NCBI GenBank assembly: GCA_017467985.1
Contig: JAFUJY010000240.1
Location: 1 to 7,097, forward strand
Reading direction: 5' to 3'
Origin: Bacillota bacterium
Lineage (GTDB): Bacteria > Bacillota > Clostridia > Lachnospirales > Bianqueaceae
Length of the DNA: 7,097 nt
Shown here one piece after another: positions 1-6,013 of this stretch (positions are counted from its first letter, which is position 1; each line of letters opens with the position of its first letter). A program made the position numbers and the translations under genes. Below the pieces are notes generated by a model. That model searched no databases. It had not been told where the DNA came from and saw only the letters and a list, made by a program, of their open reading frames with translations.

Positions 1-33
1 CATAACCATGAGCATTATAAAGAGGTTCAGTAA
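1..33 (+). CDS. C-terminal tail of an upstream gene (partial)
   Basis: The frame from base 1 reads H-N-H-E-H-Y-K-E-V-Q and stops at TAA 31-33, directly against the ATG of the DUF1836 gene at 34. The ribosome binding site of the next gene (AGAGG, 21-25) would lie inside this tail. That arrangement is typical of translationally coupled genes in an operon. Only ten residues are visible, so no family can be named. The frame could also be open by chance, which is why confidence is modest. Confidence 0.4.
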   Translation, partial: HNHEHYKEVQ

Positions 34-588
34 ATGGATATCCAAGAATTGATTGACCGTCTGGTGGTGCAGCAGCCCATTGAATATAAAGAGCTGCCGG
101 CCATCCCGCTGTATATGGATCAGGTGACCACGTTGCTGGAAAGCCGCATGTACAATACAGGGGAGGAAGCAGAGGGAAAGAGTCCCACCAAGACCATGAT
201 TAACAACTATACCAAGGCCGGCGTATTGCCCCCTTCGGATAAAAAGAAATACTCCCGAGAGCACTTGCTGCTGTTGATTTTGATGTGGAAGATGAAACCG
301 GTGCTGAATATGAAGGATATTGGCACATTCACCACCCACCTGCAGGATAACGTGGGCACCTCTAAGGACTTAAAGGAATTTTACGAGGCTTTTTTAACCA
401 TGGAGCGGGAGATGCGCACATCCATGTATGCCGCTATTGAGGAGCACTATGATCGCATCTGTAAGACCTTGCAGATTGAAAGTGGTGATGAACGGGCGGC
501 GCTCATGTATTCCCTGCTGCTGGCGGATCATGCCGGCGAGGAAAAGCGCCTGGCGGAGCTGGTGCTGGAGCAGTTAACAAATAAATAA
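34..588 (+). CDS. DUF1836 domain protein, MerR-like putative regulator
   Basis: This 184-residue protein matches the DUF1836 family of Firmicutes. The hallmark is at about residues 52-95: a T-K-T-M-I-N-N-Y-T-K segment, then G-V-L-P-P and K-K-K-Y-S-R, then a leucine-rich helix running into M-K-D-I. This resembles the winged-helix DNA-binding half of MerR-type regulators, with the Y-S-R-E-H part like the second helix of that fold. The rest (about 105-184) is charged and helical and may serve dimerisation. There is no signal peptide or membrane segment, so it should be cytoplasmic. The ATG at 34 follows AGAGG (21-25) at 8 bases and abuts a preceding stop codon, suggesting coupling to an upstream gene. 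A terminator follows at 597. The family's biological role is not established; regulation is inferred from the fold. Length is normal for the family. Confidence 0.85.
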   Translation: MDIQELIDRLVVQQPIEYKELPAIPLYMDQVTTLLESRMYNTGEEAEGKSPTKTMINNYTKAGVLPPSDKKKYSREHLLLLILMWKMKPVLNMKDIGTFTTHLQDNVGTSKDLKEFYEAFLTMEREMRTSMYAAIEEHYDRICKTLQIESGDERAALMYSLLLADHAGEEKRLAELVLEQLTNK

Positions 589-596
589 GCATGTAA

Positions 597-626
597 AAAA
601 GCCACTGTTGCGAGACAGTGGCTTTT
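597..626. terminator. Bidirectional intrinsic terminator between convergent genes
   Basis: Bases 597-608 pair perfectly with 615-626: an 8-bp GCCACTGT/ACAGTGGC core extended by four A-T pairs, with a 6-base loop at 609-614. Read on the plus strand the stem ends in TTTT; read on the minus strand it runs into six T's (complement of 595-600). It sits 8 bases after the DUF1836 stop and 23 bases after the permease stop, so it can end both transcripts. Confidence 0.9.
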
Positions 627-649
627 ATGTGCTTGTTGTACTGCTGAAA

Positions 650-2005
650 TTACAGGATTGCCAGCAGGATGAAGTTCAGGATGAACAGACCGGAGCAGCC
701 CCACAGCAGAGGATGTACTTCCTTAGACTGACGAGCACAGATCTTAACGATGCAGTAGGTGATGAAACCAAATGCAATACCGTAAGAGATGCTGTAGCAC
801 AGAGCCATGAACAGGCCGGCAAAGAATGCGGGAAGAGCCTCGCTCAGCTCGCTCCAGTCGATATCCTTGAAGGAAGAAGCCATCAGAACACCAACCATAA
901 CCAGTGCGGGAGCAGTTGCCGCAGAGGGAACTGCGCTAACAAAGGTGGCCAGGAAAGCAGACAGAGCAAAGCAGATTGCAACTACAACAGAGGTAAGACC
1001 GGTACGACCGCCGGCACCGATACCAGCTGCGGACTCTACGAAAGTGGTGGTGTTGGAAGTGCCGAACAAAGCACCGATAGAAGTAGCGGTTGCATCAGCA
1101 AAAAGGGCCTTGTCCAGACGAGACTTGAAGCCGGAGTTGTTGCTCATCATCTCTTCGTCTTCTTCAGAGAAAATACCGCTCTGGCGACCGGTTCCGATGA
1201 AGGTACCAATGGTATCGAAGGTATCAGTGATACTGAAGGAGAAGATGGTGATCAGAACCAGAGGCAGCTTGGAAATATCAGTAAACAGACTTAGGATGCC
1301 GCCTTCCTTGAAGATTGCCAGGAAAGTGGTGGGCAGAGCTGCACAAGCATCGGAGAAGCTAACCGTGCTGCTCATGGAAGTAACTCCAAAGGGAATACCG
1401 ATGATGGTGGTAGCAATGATAGCGATCAGCATTGCGCCCTTAACCTTCAGCAGCATCAGAACGATGGTGATAACCAGACCGATCAAGAATACCCAAAGAA
1501 CAGGGGTGTTCAGGGTAGGCAGGGCAGGAACGCCTGCACTGAAATCGATAAAGCCAACATTCAGGAAACCGATGTAGGCAACAAACAAACCAATACCGCC
1601 GCCGATTGCATTCTGCAGGCTGGTGGGGATGGCCTTGATAATGTACTTTCTGAGCTTGGTAACGGTGATCAGAATGTTGATTAGACCACAAATAAATACC
1701 ATGGACAGTGCCTGCTGCCAAGTGAATCCCAGTCCGAAGCAAACCGTATAAACGAAGAATGCGTTCAGACCCATACCGGGTGCCTGAGCGTAGGGAACAT
1801 TAGCAACGAGTCCCATAACCAAAGTACCCACTACGGAAGCAATGATGGTTGCCAGGAAAACAGCGCCCCATTCCATACCTGACTGAGACAGGATGTTAGG
1901 GTTAACAAAGAGGATGTAGGCCATAGCAAAGAATGTTGTTAGACCTGCTGCGATTTCGGTACGAATGTTAGTACCATTTTCTTTCAGTTTGAAGAAATTT
2001 TCCAT
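650..2005 (-). CDS. NCS2 family purine permease (AzgA/PbuG-like)
   Basis: A 451-residue polytopic membrane protein of the AzgA-like branch of the nucleobase-cation symporter-2 family, which imports adenine, guanine or hypoxanthine with protons. Family signatures are clear: A-P-G-M-G-L-N-A-F-F at 75-84, F-S-I-T-D-T-F-D-T-I-G-T at 257-268, and G-T-S-N-T-T-T-F-V-E-S at 315-325 followed by A-G-G-R-T-G-L-T-S. Hydrophobic segments fill most of the protein, with a charged loop near 273-300. The start at 2005 is chosen because AAGGAAGG lies 7 bases upstream and the protein then begins M-E-N-F-F-K-L-K, normal for the family. A longer reading frame opens at 2092, but that codon overlaps the promoter and could not be on the transcript. 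The gene is monocistronic, converging on the DUF1836 gene. Which purine it carries cannot be read from the sequence. Confidence 0.93.
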   Translation of the reverse strand: MENFFKLKENGTNIRTEIAAGLTTFFAMAYILFVNPNILSQSGMEWGAVFLATIIASVVGTLVMGLVANVPYAQAPGMGLNAFFVYTVCFGLGFTWQQALSMVFICGLINILITVTKLRKYIIKAIPTSLQNAIGGGIGLFVAYIGFLNVGFIDFSAGVPALPTLNTPVLWVFLIGLVITIVLMLLKVKGAMLIAIIATTIIGIPFGVTSMSSTVSFSDACAALPTTFLAIFKEGGILSLFTDISKLPLVLITIFSFSITDTFDTIGTFIGTGRQSGIFSEEDEEMMSNNSGFKSRLDKALFADATATSIGALFGTSNTTTFVESAAGIGAGGRTGLTSVVVAICFALSAFLATFVSAVPSAATAPALVMVGVLMASSFKDIDWSELSEALPAFFAGLFMALCYSISYGIAFGFITYCIVKICARQSKEVHPLLWGCSGLFILNFILLAIL

Positions 2006-2012
2006 GAGCGTT

Positions 2013-2020
2013 CCTTCCTT
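2013..2020 (-). promoter_or_regulatory. Ribosome binding site that fixes the permease start
   Basis: The minus strand reads AAGGAAGG here, 7 bases before the ATG at 2005. The alternative ATG at 2092 has no such site and lies in the promoter, so this site decides the start. Confidence 0.8.
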
Positions 2021-2072
2021 TAAAGATATATTTGGGAGGATTATTTTCTCAAAAAACCCTTCCCTATTATGG

Positions 2073-2102
2073 ATTATAACATATTTCGCCATGTAAAATC
2101 AA
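2073..2102 (-). promoter_or_regulatory. Sigma-A promoter of the purine permease gene, extended -10
   Basis: On the minus strand TTGATT (2102-2097) and TATAAT (2078-2073) are separated by 18 bases, and a TG dinucleotide one base before TATAAT makes an extended -10. Transcription should begin near 2066, giving a leader of about 60 nt before the ATG at 2005. That leader is too short for a purine aptamer plus an expression platform, and I see no conserved purine-riboswitch core in it. Confidence 0.75.
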
Positions 2103-2172
2103 GATACAAATACCAGATATACCATGATTTGACAAAATAGATTATCTGTAAAGCAATACTATGGTTAGACAT

Positions 2173-2212
2173 AAAAAACAACTGTGGTTTCATGGAACCA
2201 CAGTTGTTTTTT
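2173..2212 (-). terminator. Intrinsic terminator of the cold-shock gene
   Basis: Bases 2173-2189 pair perfectly with 2196-2212: an 11-bp CAACTGTGGTT core plus six A-T pairs, with a 6-base loop at 2190-2195. On the minus strand the stem ends in a run of six T's and begins about 20 bases after the csp stop codon. The plus-strand copy also ends in a T-run, but no plus-strand gene precedes it. Confidence 0.9.
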
Positions 2213-2231
2213 TCGTGTGTGTACGCTGTAA

Positions 2232-2447
2232 TTAGGCAACAACTACGACATCAATTGCACGCAGCTTGCTGCTATTCTTCGGATCAGGCTCAACATCGAA
2301 GGTAACCTTCTGTCCCTCGTTCAGGGTCTTGAAGCCGTCCATCTTAATAGAAGAGAAATGTACGAATACATCATCCCCGCCTGCATCGTTAGAAATGAAG
2401 CCGTAACCCTTCTCAGAGTTAAACCATTTAACGGTACCAGAATTCAT
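2232..2447 (-). CDS. csp: Cold-shock protein, CspA family
   Basis: A 71-residue single cold-shock domain, an OB-fold that binds single-stranded RNA and DNA and acts as an RNA chaperone. It opens with the usual G-T-V-K-W-F-N. RNP1 is K-G-Y-G-F-I (13-18) and RNP2 is V-F-V-H-F (27-31), with the aromatic nucleic-acid-binding residues in place. It is slightly longer than the common 66-67 residues, and its end (K-N-S-S-K-L-R-A-I-D then four valines and A) differs from the usual G-P-Q-A-A-N-V ending. The start at 2447 has a perfect AAGGAGGTG site 6 bases upstream; a longer frame opening at 2579 would overlap the -35 box and is rejected. The gene has its own promoter, a leader of about 97 nt and its own terminator. 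It is divergent from the glycosidase operon. Confidence 0.95.
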   Translation of the reverse strand: MNSGTVKWFNSEKGYGFISNDAGGDDVFVHFSSIKMDGFKTLNEGQKVTFDVEPDPKNSSKLRAIDVVVVA

Positions 2448-2453
2448 TGAGAG

Positions 2454-2462
2454 CACCTCCTT
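2454..2462 (-). promoter_or_regulatory. Strong ribosome binding site of csp
   Basis: The minus strand reads AAGGAGGTG, close to a full match to the 16S rRNA tail, 6 bases before the ATG at 2447. It fixes the csp start against the longer open frame from 2579. Confidence 0.88.
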
Positions 2463-2550
2463 ATAAATATTGCATCGAATCTGTATCAAAAAATCATATG
2501 CTTCAGAGGACAAAACACATGAAATCAATGAAACATCTGGATACCACCGC

Positions 2551-2579
2551 AGTATACAATAGTTTTTCAGAAATGTCAA
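2551..2579 (-). promoter_or_regulatory. Consensus sigma-A promoter of csp
   Basis: On the minus strand TTGACA (2579-2574) and TATACT (2556-2551) are separated by exactly 17 bases, a near-perfect promoter. The predicted start point is near 2544, leaving an untranslated leader of about 97 nt. Long leaders are common for cold-shock genes, where structure in the leader can make translation temperature-dependent. I see no strong hairpin by eye in this one. Confidence 0.85.
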
Positions 2580-2637
2580 GGAAAAAGGAGTATATTTTTG
2601 CGGATTTAATAAATTTTATTTACAAAATTCGCTTGAT

Positions 2638-2651
2638 TTATTGTACAATAA
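2638..2651. promoter_or_regulatory. Perfect 14-bp palindrome, candidate operator
   Basis: The sequence TTATTGTACAATAA equals its own reverse complement over 14 bases. It sits between the divergent csp promoter and the proposed operon promoter, and overlaps a TACAAT (2644-2649) that could itself be a -10 box. Its TTGTACAA core resembles operators of GntR-type and similar sugar-responsive repressors. No regulator gene lies next to the operon, so the binding protein is unknown. Confidence 0.4.
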
Positions 2652-2673
2652 TACTGAAAAGTAAAAAATTATC

Positions 2674-2701
2674 TTGCGTTTTACTGGTTATTGGGTATAA
2701 T
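2674..2701 (+). promoter_or_regulatory. Putative promoter of the deacetylase-GH43-GH4 operon
   Basis: A perfect TATAAT lies at 2696-2701 with a weak TTGCGT (2674-2679) 16 bases upstream. Transcription would start near 2708, leaving only about 16 nt before the ATG at 2724, so the ribosome binding site would lie at the extreme 5' end. An alternative is TTTACA (2619-2624) with TACAAT (2644-2649), but that spacing is 19 bases. The weak -35 suggests a regulated promoter. Confidence 0.5.
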
Positions 2702-2723
2702 AAAGATAAAGGAGGTTGTGACG

Positions 2724-3491
2724 ATGAAACGGATGCATTTTTCCATAGATGACTTTTTTGAAACTTTGATTGATGCAGATCAATACGACAATTTGTGGGA
2801 ACAGCCGGTGTTTGCCCGCATGAAAGAACTGCATGAAAAGTATGGTGCTACCTTTTCCTGTTACTGCTTTTATGAGGTGGGGGAACAGACGCTGGAGGAT
2901 GTTTCGGATTATCACTGGCATGAGTTTGTCATGAATCAGGACTGGCTGAAGTTTGGCTTTCATGGAAGGAATAAGGACACGGCCTACGGTCCCAGCAAGT
3001 TCCCGGCGGAGCATGTACATGATACATATGAGCAGGCGGCAGAAGATTATGAAGACGTGATGGATCAGCTGCGGACTATTATGAGCGAGGACTGTATTGA
3101 TCATATGCCACGGGTTCATTTTTATGCTGGCTCATGGGAGGCATGCAGGGCATGGCGGGATGCCAAGTATGGTATAAAGGGCCTGTTGTCGGCGGAGGAT
3201 GATCGGATCAGTTATTATTTTATGCCTGTAGAGGCGCAGGTGCTGGGCCTGCAGGATTGCCTGCATGATACACGGCTGAATCTAAAGTTTCACCGCACCA
3301 AGTACCGCCTGGAAAATACGCCGGATATCGTAACCGCAATCAAAAATGAAACTTGTGACGAGCTGATCATCTTTACCCACGAGGTACATTTGAGCAAGGA
3401 GTCCATTTGGCAGCAGTTTGAGGACTGCTGCAAGTATGCAGAAGAAAATGGGATCCGGTTTGGATTCCCGGAAGAATGGGAGGAAGCATAA
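2724..3491 (+). CDS. NodB-fold polysaccharide deacetylase-like protein
   Basis: This 255-residue protein has features of the NodB/carbohydrate-esterase-4 deacetylase fold, whose members remove acetyl groups from sugars using a metal ion. F-S-I-D-D (6-10) fits motif 1, with D9 or D10 as base and metal ligand. F-G-F-H-G (77-81) fits motif 2, R-V-H-F-Y-A-G-S-W (130-138) may fit motif 3, and I-I-F-T-H-E (215-220) the final histidine motif. Motif 2 lacks the usual second histidine: residue 84 is lysine, with H97 and H99 possible substitutes. There is no signal peptide, although most family members act outside the cell, so this one should be cytoplasmic. The ATG at 2724 follows AAAGGAGG (2708-2715); an in-frame TTG at 2691 lies upstream of the proposed transcription start. 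It is first in a three-gene operon, its TAA sharing one base with the next ATG. The fold is likely; activity and substrate are not shown. Confidence 0.6.
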   Translation: MKRMHFSIDDFFETLIDADQYDNLWEQPVFARMKELHEKYGATFSCYCFYEVGEQTLEDVSDYHWHEFVMNQDWLKFGFHGRNKDTAYGPSKFPAEHVHDTYEQAAEDYEDVMDQLRTIMSEDCIDHMPRVHFYAGSWEACRAWRDAKYGIKGLLSAEDDRISYYFMPVEAQVLGLQDCLHDTRLNLKFHRTKYRLENTPDIVTAIKNETCDELIIFTHEVHLSKESIWQQFEDCCKYAEENGIRFGFPEEWEEA

Positions 3492-4456
3492 TGGATAAGT
3501 TTGTATTGGGCAAGCCGGAAGAGTATATCCAGTGGTATGATGATGAAGGAAATATCATCAATGCCAGCGACGGCGGCGTGATTTATGTGGACGGCAAGTA
3601 TTACTGGTATGGCATGAAGATGCGCGAGGGCGGTCAGGGCTACGGTGAAATGACCACCACCGGTGTGGTCATGTACAGTTCTGAAGATCTGCACAACTGG
3701 CATTATGAAGGCGTGATCTTAAAGTGCAGCGATGCCCCCGCCAGCGACTTGTATGGTCCTCTGCGTTTTGAGCGCACCAAGATTATATATAATAAGAAGA
3801 CAAAGAAATTTGTGCTGTGGACCCATTATGTGAAGTATCCCGGTGTTCATGCCCGTGAGATCGGTACAGCTGAGGCGGGCATTGCCAGCTGCGACACGGT
3901 GAATGGTGAGTATACCTGGCATGGTTATGTTCGTCCTGTGGATAATCGAGGCGCGGTGAAGGACAGCACCCTATTTGTGGACGATGATGGCAAGGCTTAT
4001 TTTATCTATGATCGTGTGGTAGGGCAGCCCAAGGCACCGGATGAGGACCGCTGCATCCACATTGTGGAATTAACAGAGGATTATTTGCAGCCTACCGACA
4101 ATTATCGTCGTATCGAGGCGGCTTATTGGCGAGAGGCTCCCTGCGTGTTTAAGCACGAAGGCTGGTATTATATGCTGACTTCCAGTATTTCCGGCTGGAA
4201 TGCCAATCAGGGTAAATATTGTCGTGCAAAAAATATATTAGGTCCGTGGGAAGATATGGGAGATCCTTGGGTAGGGGACACTGACGGTACATCCTTCCAT
4301 TCCCAGGGGACATATGTATTTAAGGCGGGAGATCAGTGGATCTACATGTCAGAGCGACACAATACGGAGAATTTTGTACATTGTTCTGCCATTTGGCTGC
4401 CCATCGAATTTACCGGCGATGGTACTTTGCAATTAACATATCAGGAGGAATGGTGA
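3491..4456 (+). CDS. GH43-like glycoside hydrolase, exo-beta-1,3-galactanase-type
   Basis: A 321-residue single-domain five-bladed beta-propeller enzyme of the GH43 type, closest by eye to the subfamilies around exo-beta-1,3-galactanases (GH43_24, GH43_34). Visible motifs: G-G-V-I-Y-V-D-G-K-Y-Y-W-Y-G (28-41), F-E-R-T-K-I-I-Y-N (93-101), K-D-S-T-L-F-V-D-D-D-G-K-A-Y (157-170), W-R-E-A-P (213-217) and H-S-Q-G-T-Y-V-F (270-277). E215 fits the catalytic acid, D158 the pKa/orientation residue, and Q272 the glutamine used in place of the usual aspartate base in galactan-type members. D27 could be an alternative base. There is no signal peptide or carbohydrate-binding module, so it should act in the cytoplasm on short sugars. 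The ATG at 3491 overlaps the previous stop (TAATG) with GGGAGGA 6 bases upstream; an ATG at 3476 would leave that site inside the gene. Fold is fairly sure, substrate is not. Confidence 0.8.
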   Translation: MDKFVLGKPEEYIQWYDDEGNIINASDGGVIYVDGKYYWYGMKMREGGQGYGEMTTTGVVMYSSEDLHNWHYEGVILKCSDAPASDLYGPLRFERTKIIYNKKTKKFVLWTHYVKYPGVHAREIGTAEAGIASCDTVNGEYTWHGYVRPVDNRGAVKDSTLFVDDDGKAYFIYDRVVGQPKAPDEDRCIHIVELTEDYLQPTDNYRRIEAAYWREAPCVFKHEGWYYMLTSSISGWNANQGKYCRAKNILGPWEDMGDPWVGDTDGTSFHSQGTYVFKAGDQWIYMSERHNTENFVHCSAIWLPIEFTGDGTLQLTYQEEW

Positions 4457-5943
4457 TGGATAAGAAATTCAAAATTGCTTTTATCGGAGCAGGTAGTATT
4501 GGATTTACCCGTAAGCTATTGTCTGATATCCTGACAGTACCGGAGTTTCATGATATTGAGGTGGCATTCACCGATATTAATCCGGATAATCTGCGTATGG
4601 TTACCCAGCTGTGTCAGCGGGATATCGAGGCCAATGGTCTGGATATTAAGATTCATGCCACCCTGGATCGCCGGGAGGCCTTTACCGGCGCCAAGTACGT
4701 AATTAATTGTGTACGTATTGGTATGCTGGAAGGCTTTACCACGGACGTGGAGATTCCGCTGAAGTACGGTGTGGATCAGTGCGTGGGCGATACTCTGTGT
4801 ATCGGTGGTATTATGTATGGTCAGCGGGGCATCGCAGCCATGCTGGAGTTCTGTAAGGATATTAGGGAAGTGGCGCTGCCCGGCTGTATTTTGCTGAACT
4901 ATTCCAACCCCAATGCCATGGTGACTTGGGCCTGTAATAAGTACGGCGGCGTGGAGACCTATGGTCTGTGTCACGGCGTACAGCATGGTCACGAGCAGAT
5001 TGCCAAGGCCCTGGGCCGAGATAAAAAGGACGTGGACATTATCTGTGCCGGTTTAAATCATCAGACTTGGTACATCAGTGTTAAGACCGACGGTGTGGAG
5101 CGCACCGGCGAGCTGTATGATCTGATGTGCAAGTGCGATTATGCCGAGTGGGAAAATGTGCGTCTGGATGTAATGAAGAATTTTGGATATTTCTCCACCG
5201 AGTCCAATGGCCATTTGTCCGAGTACCTGATGTGGTATCGTAAGCGTCCGGAGGAAATGGAAAAGTGGATCAACTATCATAATTGGAGCCAGGGTGAGAC
5301 TGCGGGTTATCTGCGAGTTTGTAAAGAGAGCCGCAACTGGTTCGAGACGGACTTCCCCAACTGGCTGAAGGAGCCGCCCCACAAGTACATTCCTGATGAA
5401 CGTTCTTCTGAGCATGGAAGCTATATTATTGAAGGTCTGGAGACCGGTCGTATGTATCGTGGCCATTTTAATGTAATGAATAACGGTACAATCACCAATC
5501 TGCCGGATGAATGTGTGGTTGAGGTTCCTGGTTATGTGGATGGTAACGGTATTTCCATTCCCAAGGTGGGCGACCTGCCCTGGGGCTGTGCAGCCGTTTG
5601 CTCCCAGAGTGTATGGGTACAGAAGCTGGCTGTGGAGGCTGCGGTTCGCGGCGATATTAACCTGCTGCGCCAGGCAGCTTTGATGGATCCCCTGACCGGT
5701 GCGGTTTGTATCCCCAGTGAGATCTACCAGATGGTGGATGAAATGCTGGTAGCCGGCGAAGAGTGGCTGCCCCAGTACGCTGAGGAGATTGCCAAGGCCA
5801 AGGTGCGTCTGGAAAATAAGACCGTACCCTATCGTCCGGTGAAGGGTTTTGCGGTGACACCCAAGACCATTGAGCAGATGGCGGAGGAAAAGGGCAAGTA
5901 TCGTAAGCTGGCATCCGCAGCGGCTAAGGAGAAAGTAGAATAA
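4456..5943 (+). CDS. GH4 family NAD- and metal-dependent glycosidase
   Basis: A 495-residue enzyme of glycoside hydrolase family 4, which cleaves glycosides by transient oxidation at C3 using NAD and a divalent metal (usually Mn). The N-terminal Rossmann motif is G-A-G-S-I-G-F-T (11-18), with D40 for the adenosine ribose. V-G-D-T...G-G-I-M-Y-G-Q-R-G (110-125) and N-Y-S-N-P-N-A (148-154) follow. The metal ligands fit C172 in C-H-G-V (172-175) and H202 in G-L-N-H (199-202). S-T-E-S-N-G-H-L-S-E-Y (247-257) fits the active-site segment of non-phosphorylated-substrate members. C-H rather than C-N argues against phospho-sugar substrates; likely classes are alpha-galactosidase, alpha-glucosidase or alpha-galacturonidase. 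The ATG at 4456 shares one base with the preceding TGA, with AGGAGGA 6 bases upstream; an ATG at 4450 overlaps that spacing and is less likely. It is cytoplasmic. Length is normal for the family. Confidence 0.93.
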   Translation: MDKKFKIAFIGAGSIGFTRKLLSDILTVPEFHDIEVAFTDINPDNLRMVTQLCQRDIEANGLDIKIHATLDRREAFTGAKYVINCVRIGMLEGFTTDVEIPLKYGVDQCVGDTLCIGGIMYGQRGIAAMLEFCKDIREVALPGCILLNYSNPNAMVTWACNKYGGVETYGLCHGVQHGHEQIAKALGRDKKDVDIICAGLNHQTWYISVKTDGVERTGELYDLMCKCDYAEWENVRLDVMKNFGYFSTESNGHLSEYLMWYRKRPEEMEKWINYHNWSQGETAGYLRVCKESRNWFETDFPNWLKEPPHKYIPDERSSEHGSYIIEGLETGRMYRGHFNVMNNGTITNLPDECVVEVPGYVDGNGISIPKVGDLPWGCAAVCSQSVWVQKLAVEAAVRGDINLLRQAALMDPLTGAVCIPSEIYQMVDEMLVAGEEWLPQYAEEIAKAKVRLENKTVPYRPVKGFAVTPKTIEQMAEEKGKYRKLASAAAKEKVE

Positions 5944-5954
5944 GGCCAATAATG

Positions 5955-6001
5955 TACTGCGGTGCAGTAGATAATTCGTAAAAATCTATTGCGCCGCATA
6001 G
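5955..6001. repeat. First of two tandem diverged hairpins
   Basis: Bases 5958-5972 pair with 5984-5998 over 15 positions, two of them G-U in the plus-strand RNA, around an 11-base loop (5973-5983). Its arms, loop and A-rich flank align with the second hairpin at 6014-6068, so the two look like diverged copies in the same orientation about 12-15 bases apart. It begins 11 bases after the GH4 stop codon. No T-run follows it on the plus strand. The G-U pairs would be A-C mismatches in minus-strand RNA, so the fold favours the plus strand. Confidence 0.7.
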
Positions 6002-6013
6002 AAAAACTATAAA

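Noticed and set aside
608..1577. Plus-strand reading frames opposite the purine permease
   Set aside because: They overlap each other and the permease, whose family motifs are intact, and their low-complexity content is typical of antisense frames.
2006..2072. A purine riboswitch in the leader of the purine permease gene
   Set aside because: The promoter's -10 box lies at 2073-2078, so the leader is only about 60 nt, too short for aptamer plus platform, and the conserved core segments are absent. The TATAATCC there is the -10 box itself.
2129..2160. Plus-strand promoter starting with TTGACA at 2129-2134
   Set aside because: The nearest -10-like sequence (AATACT, 2155-2160) is 20 bases away, and any transcript would meet the hairpin at 2173-2212 at once with no gene between.
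2608..2620. AT-only palindrome AATAAATTTTATT as a second operator
   Set aside because: It is made only of A and T in a very AT-rich stretch, so it is expected by chance and has no informative core.
5053..5949. Long minus-strand reading frame opposite the GH4 gene
   Set aside because: It covers the coding strand of a clear GH4 enzyme with intact motifs, has no recognisable domain, and follows no ribosome binding site; it is a mirror of codon bias.
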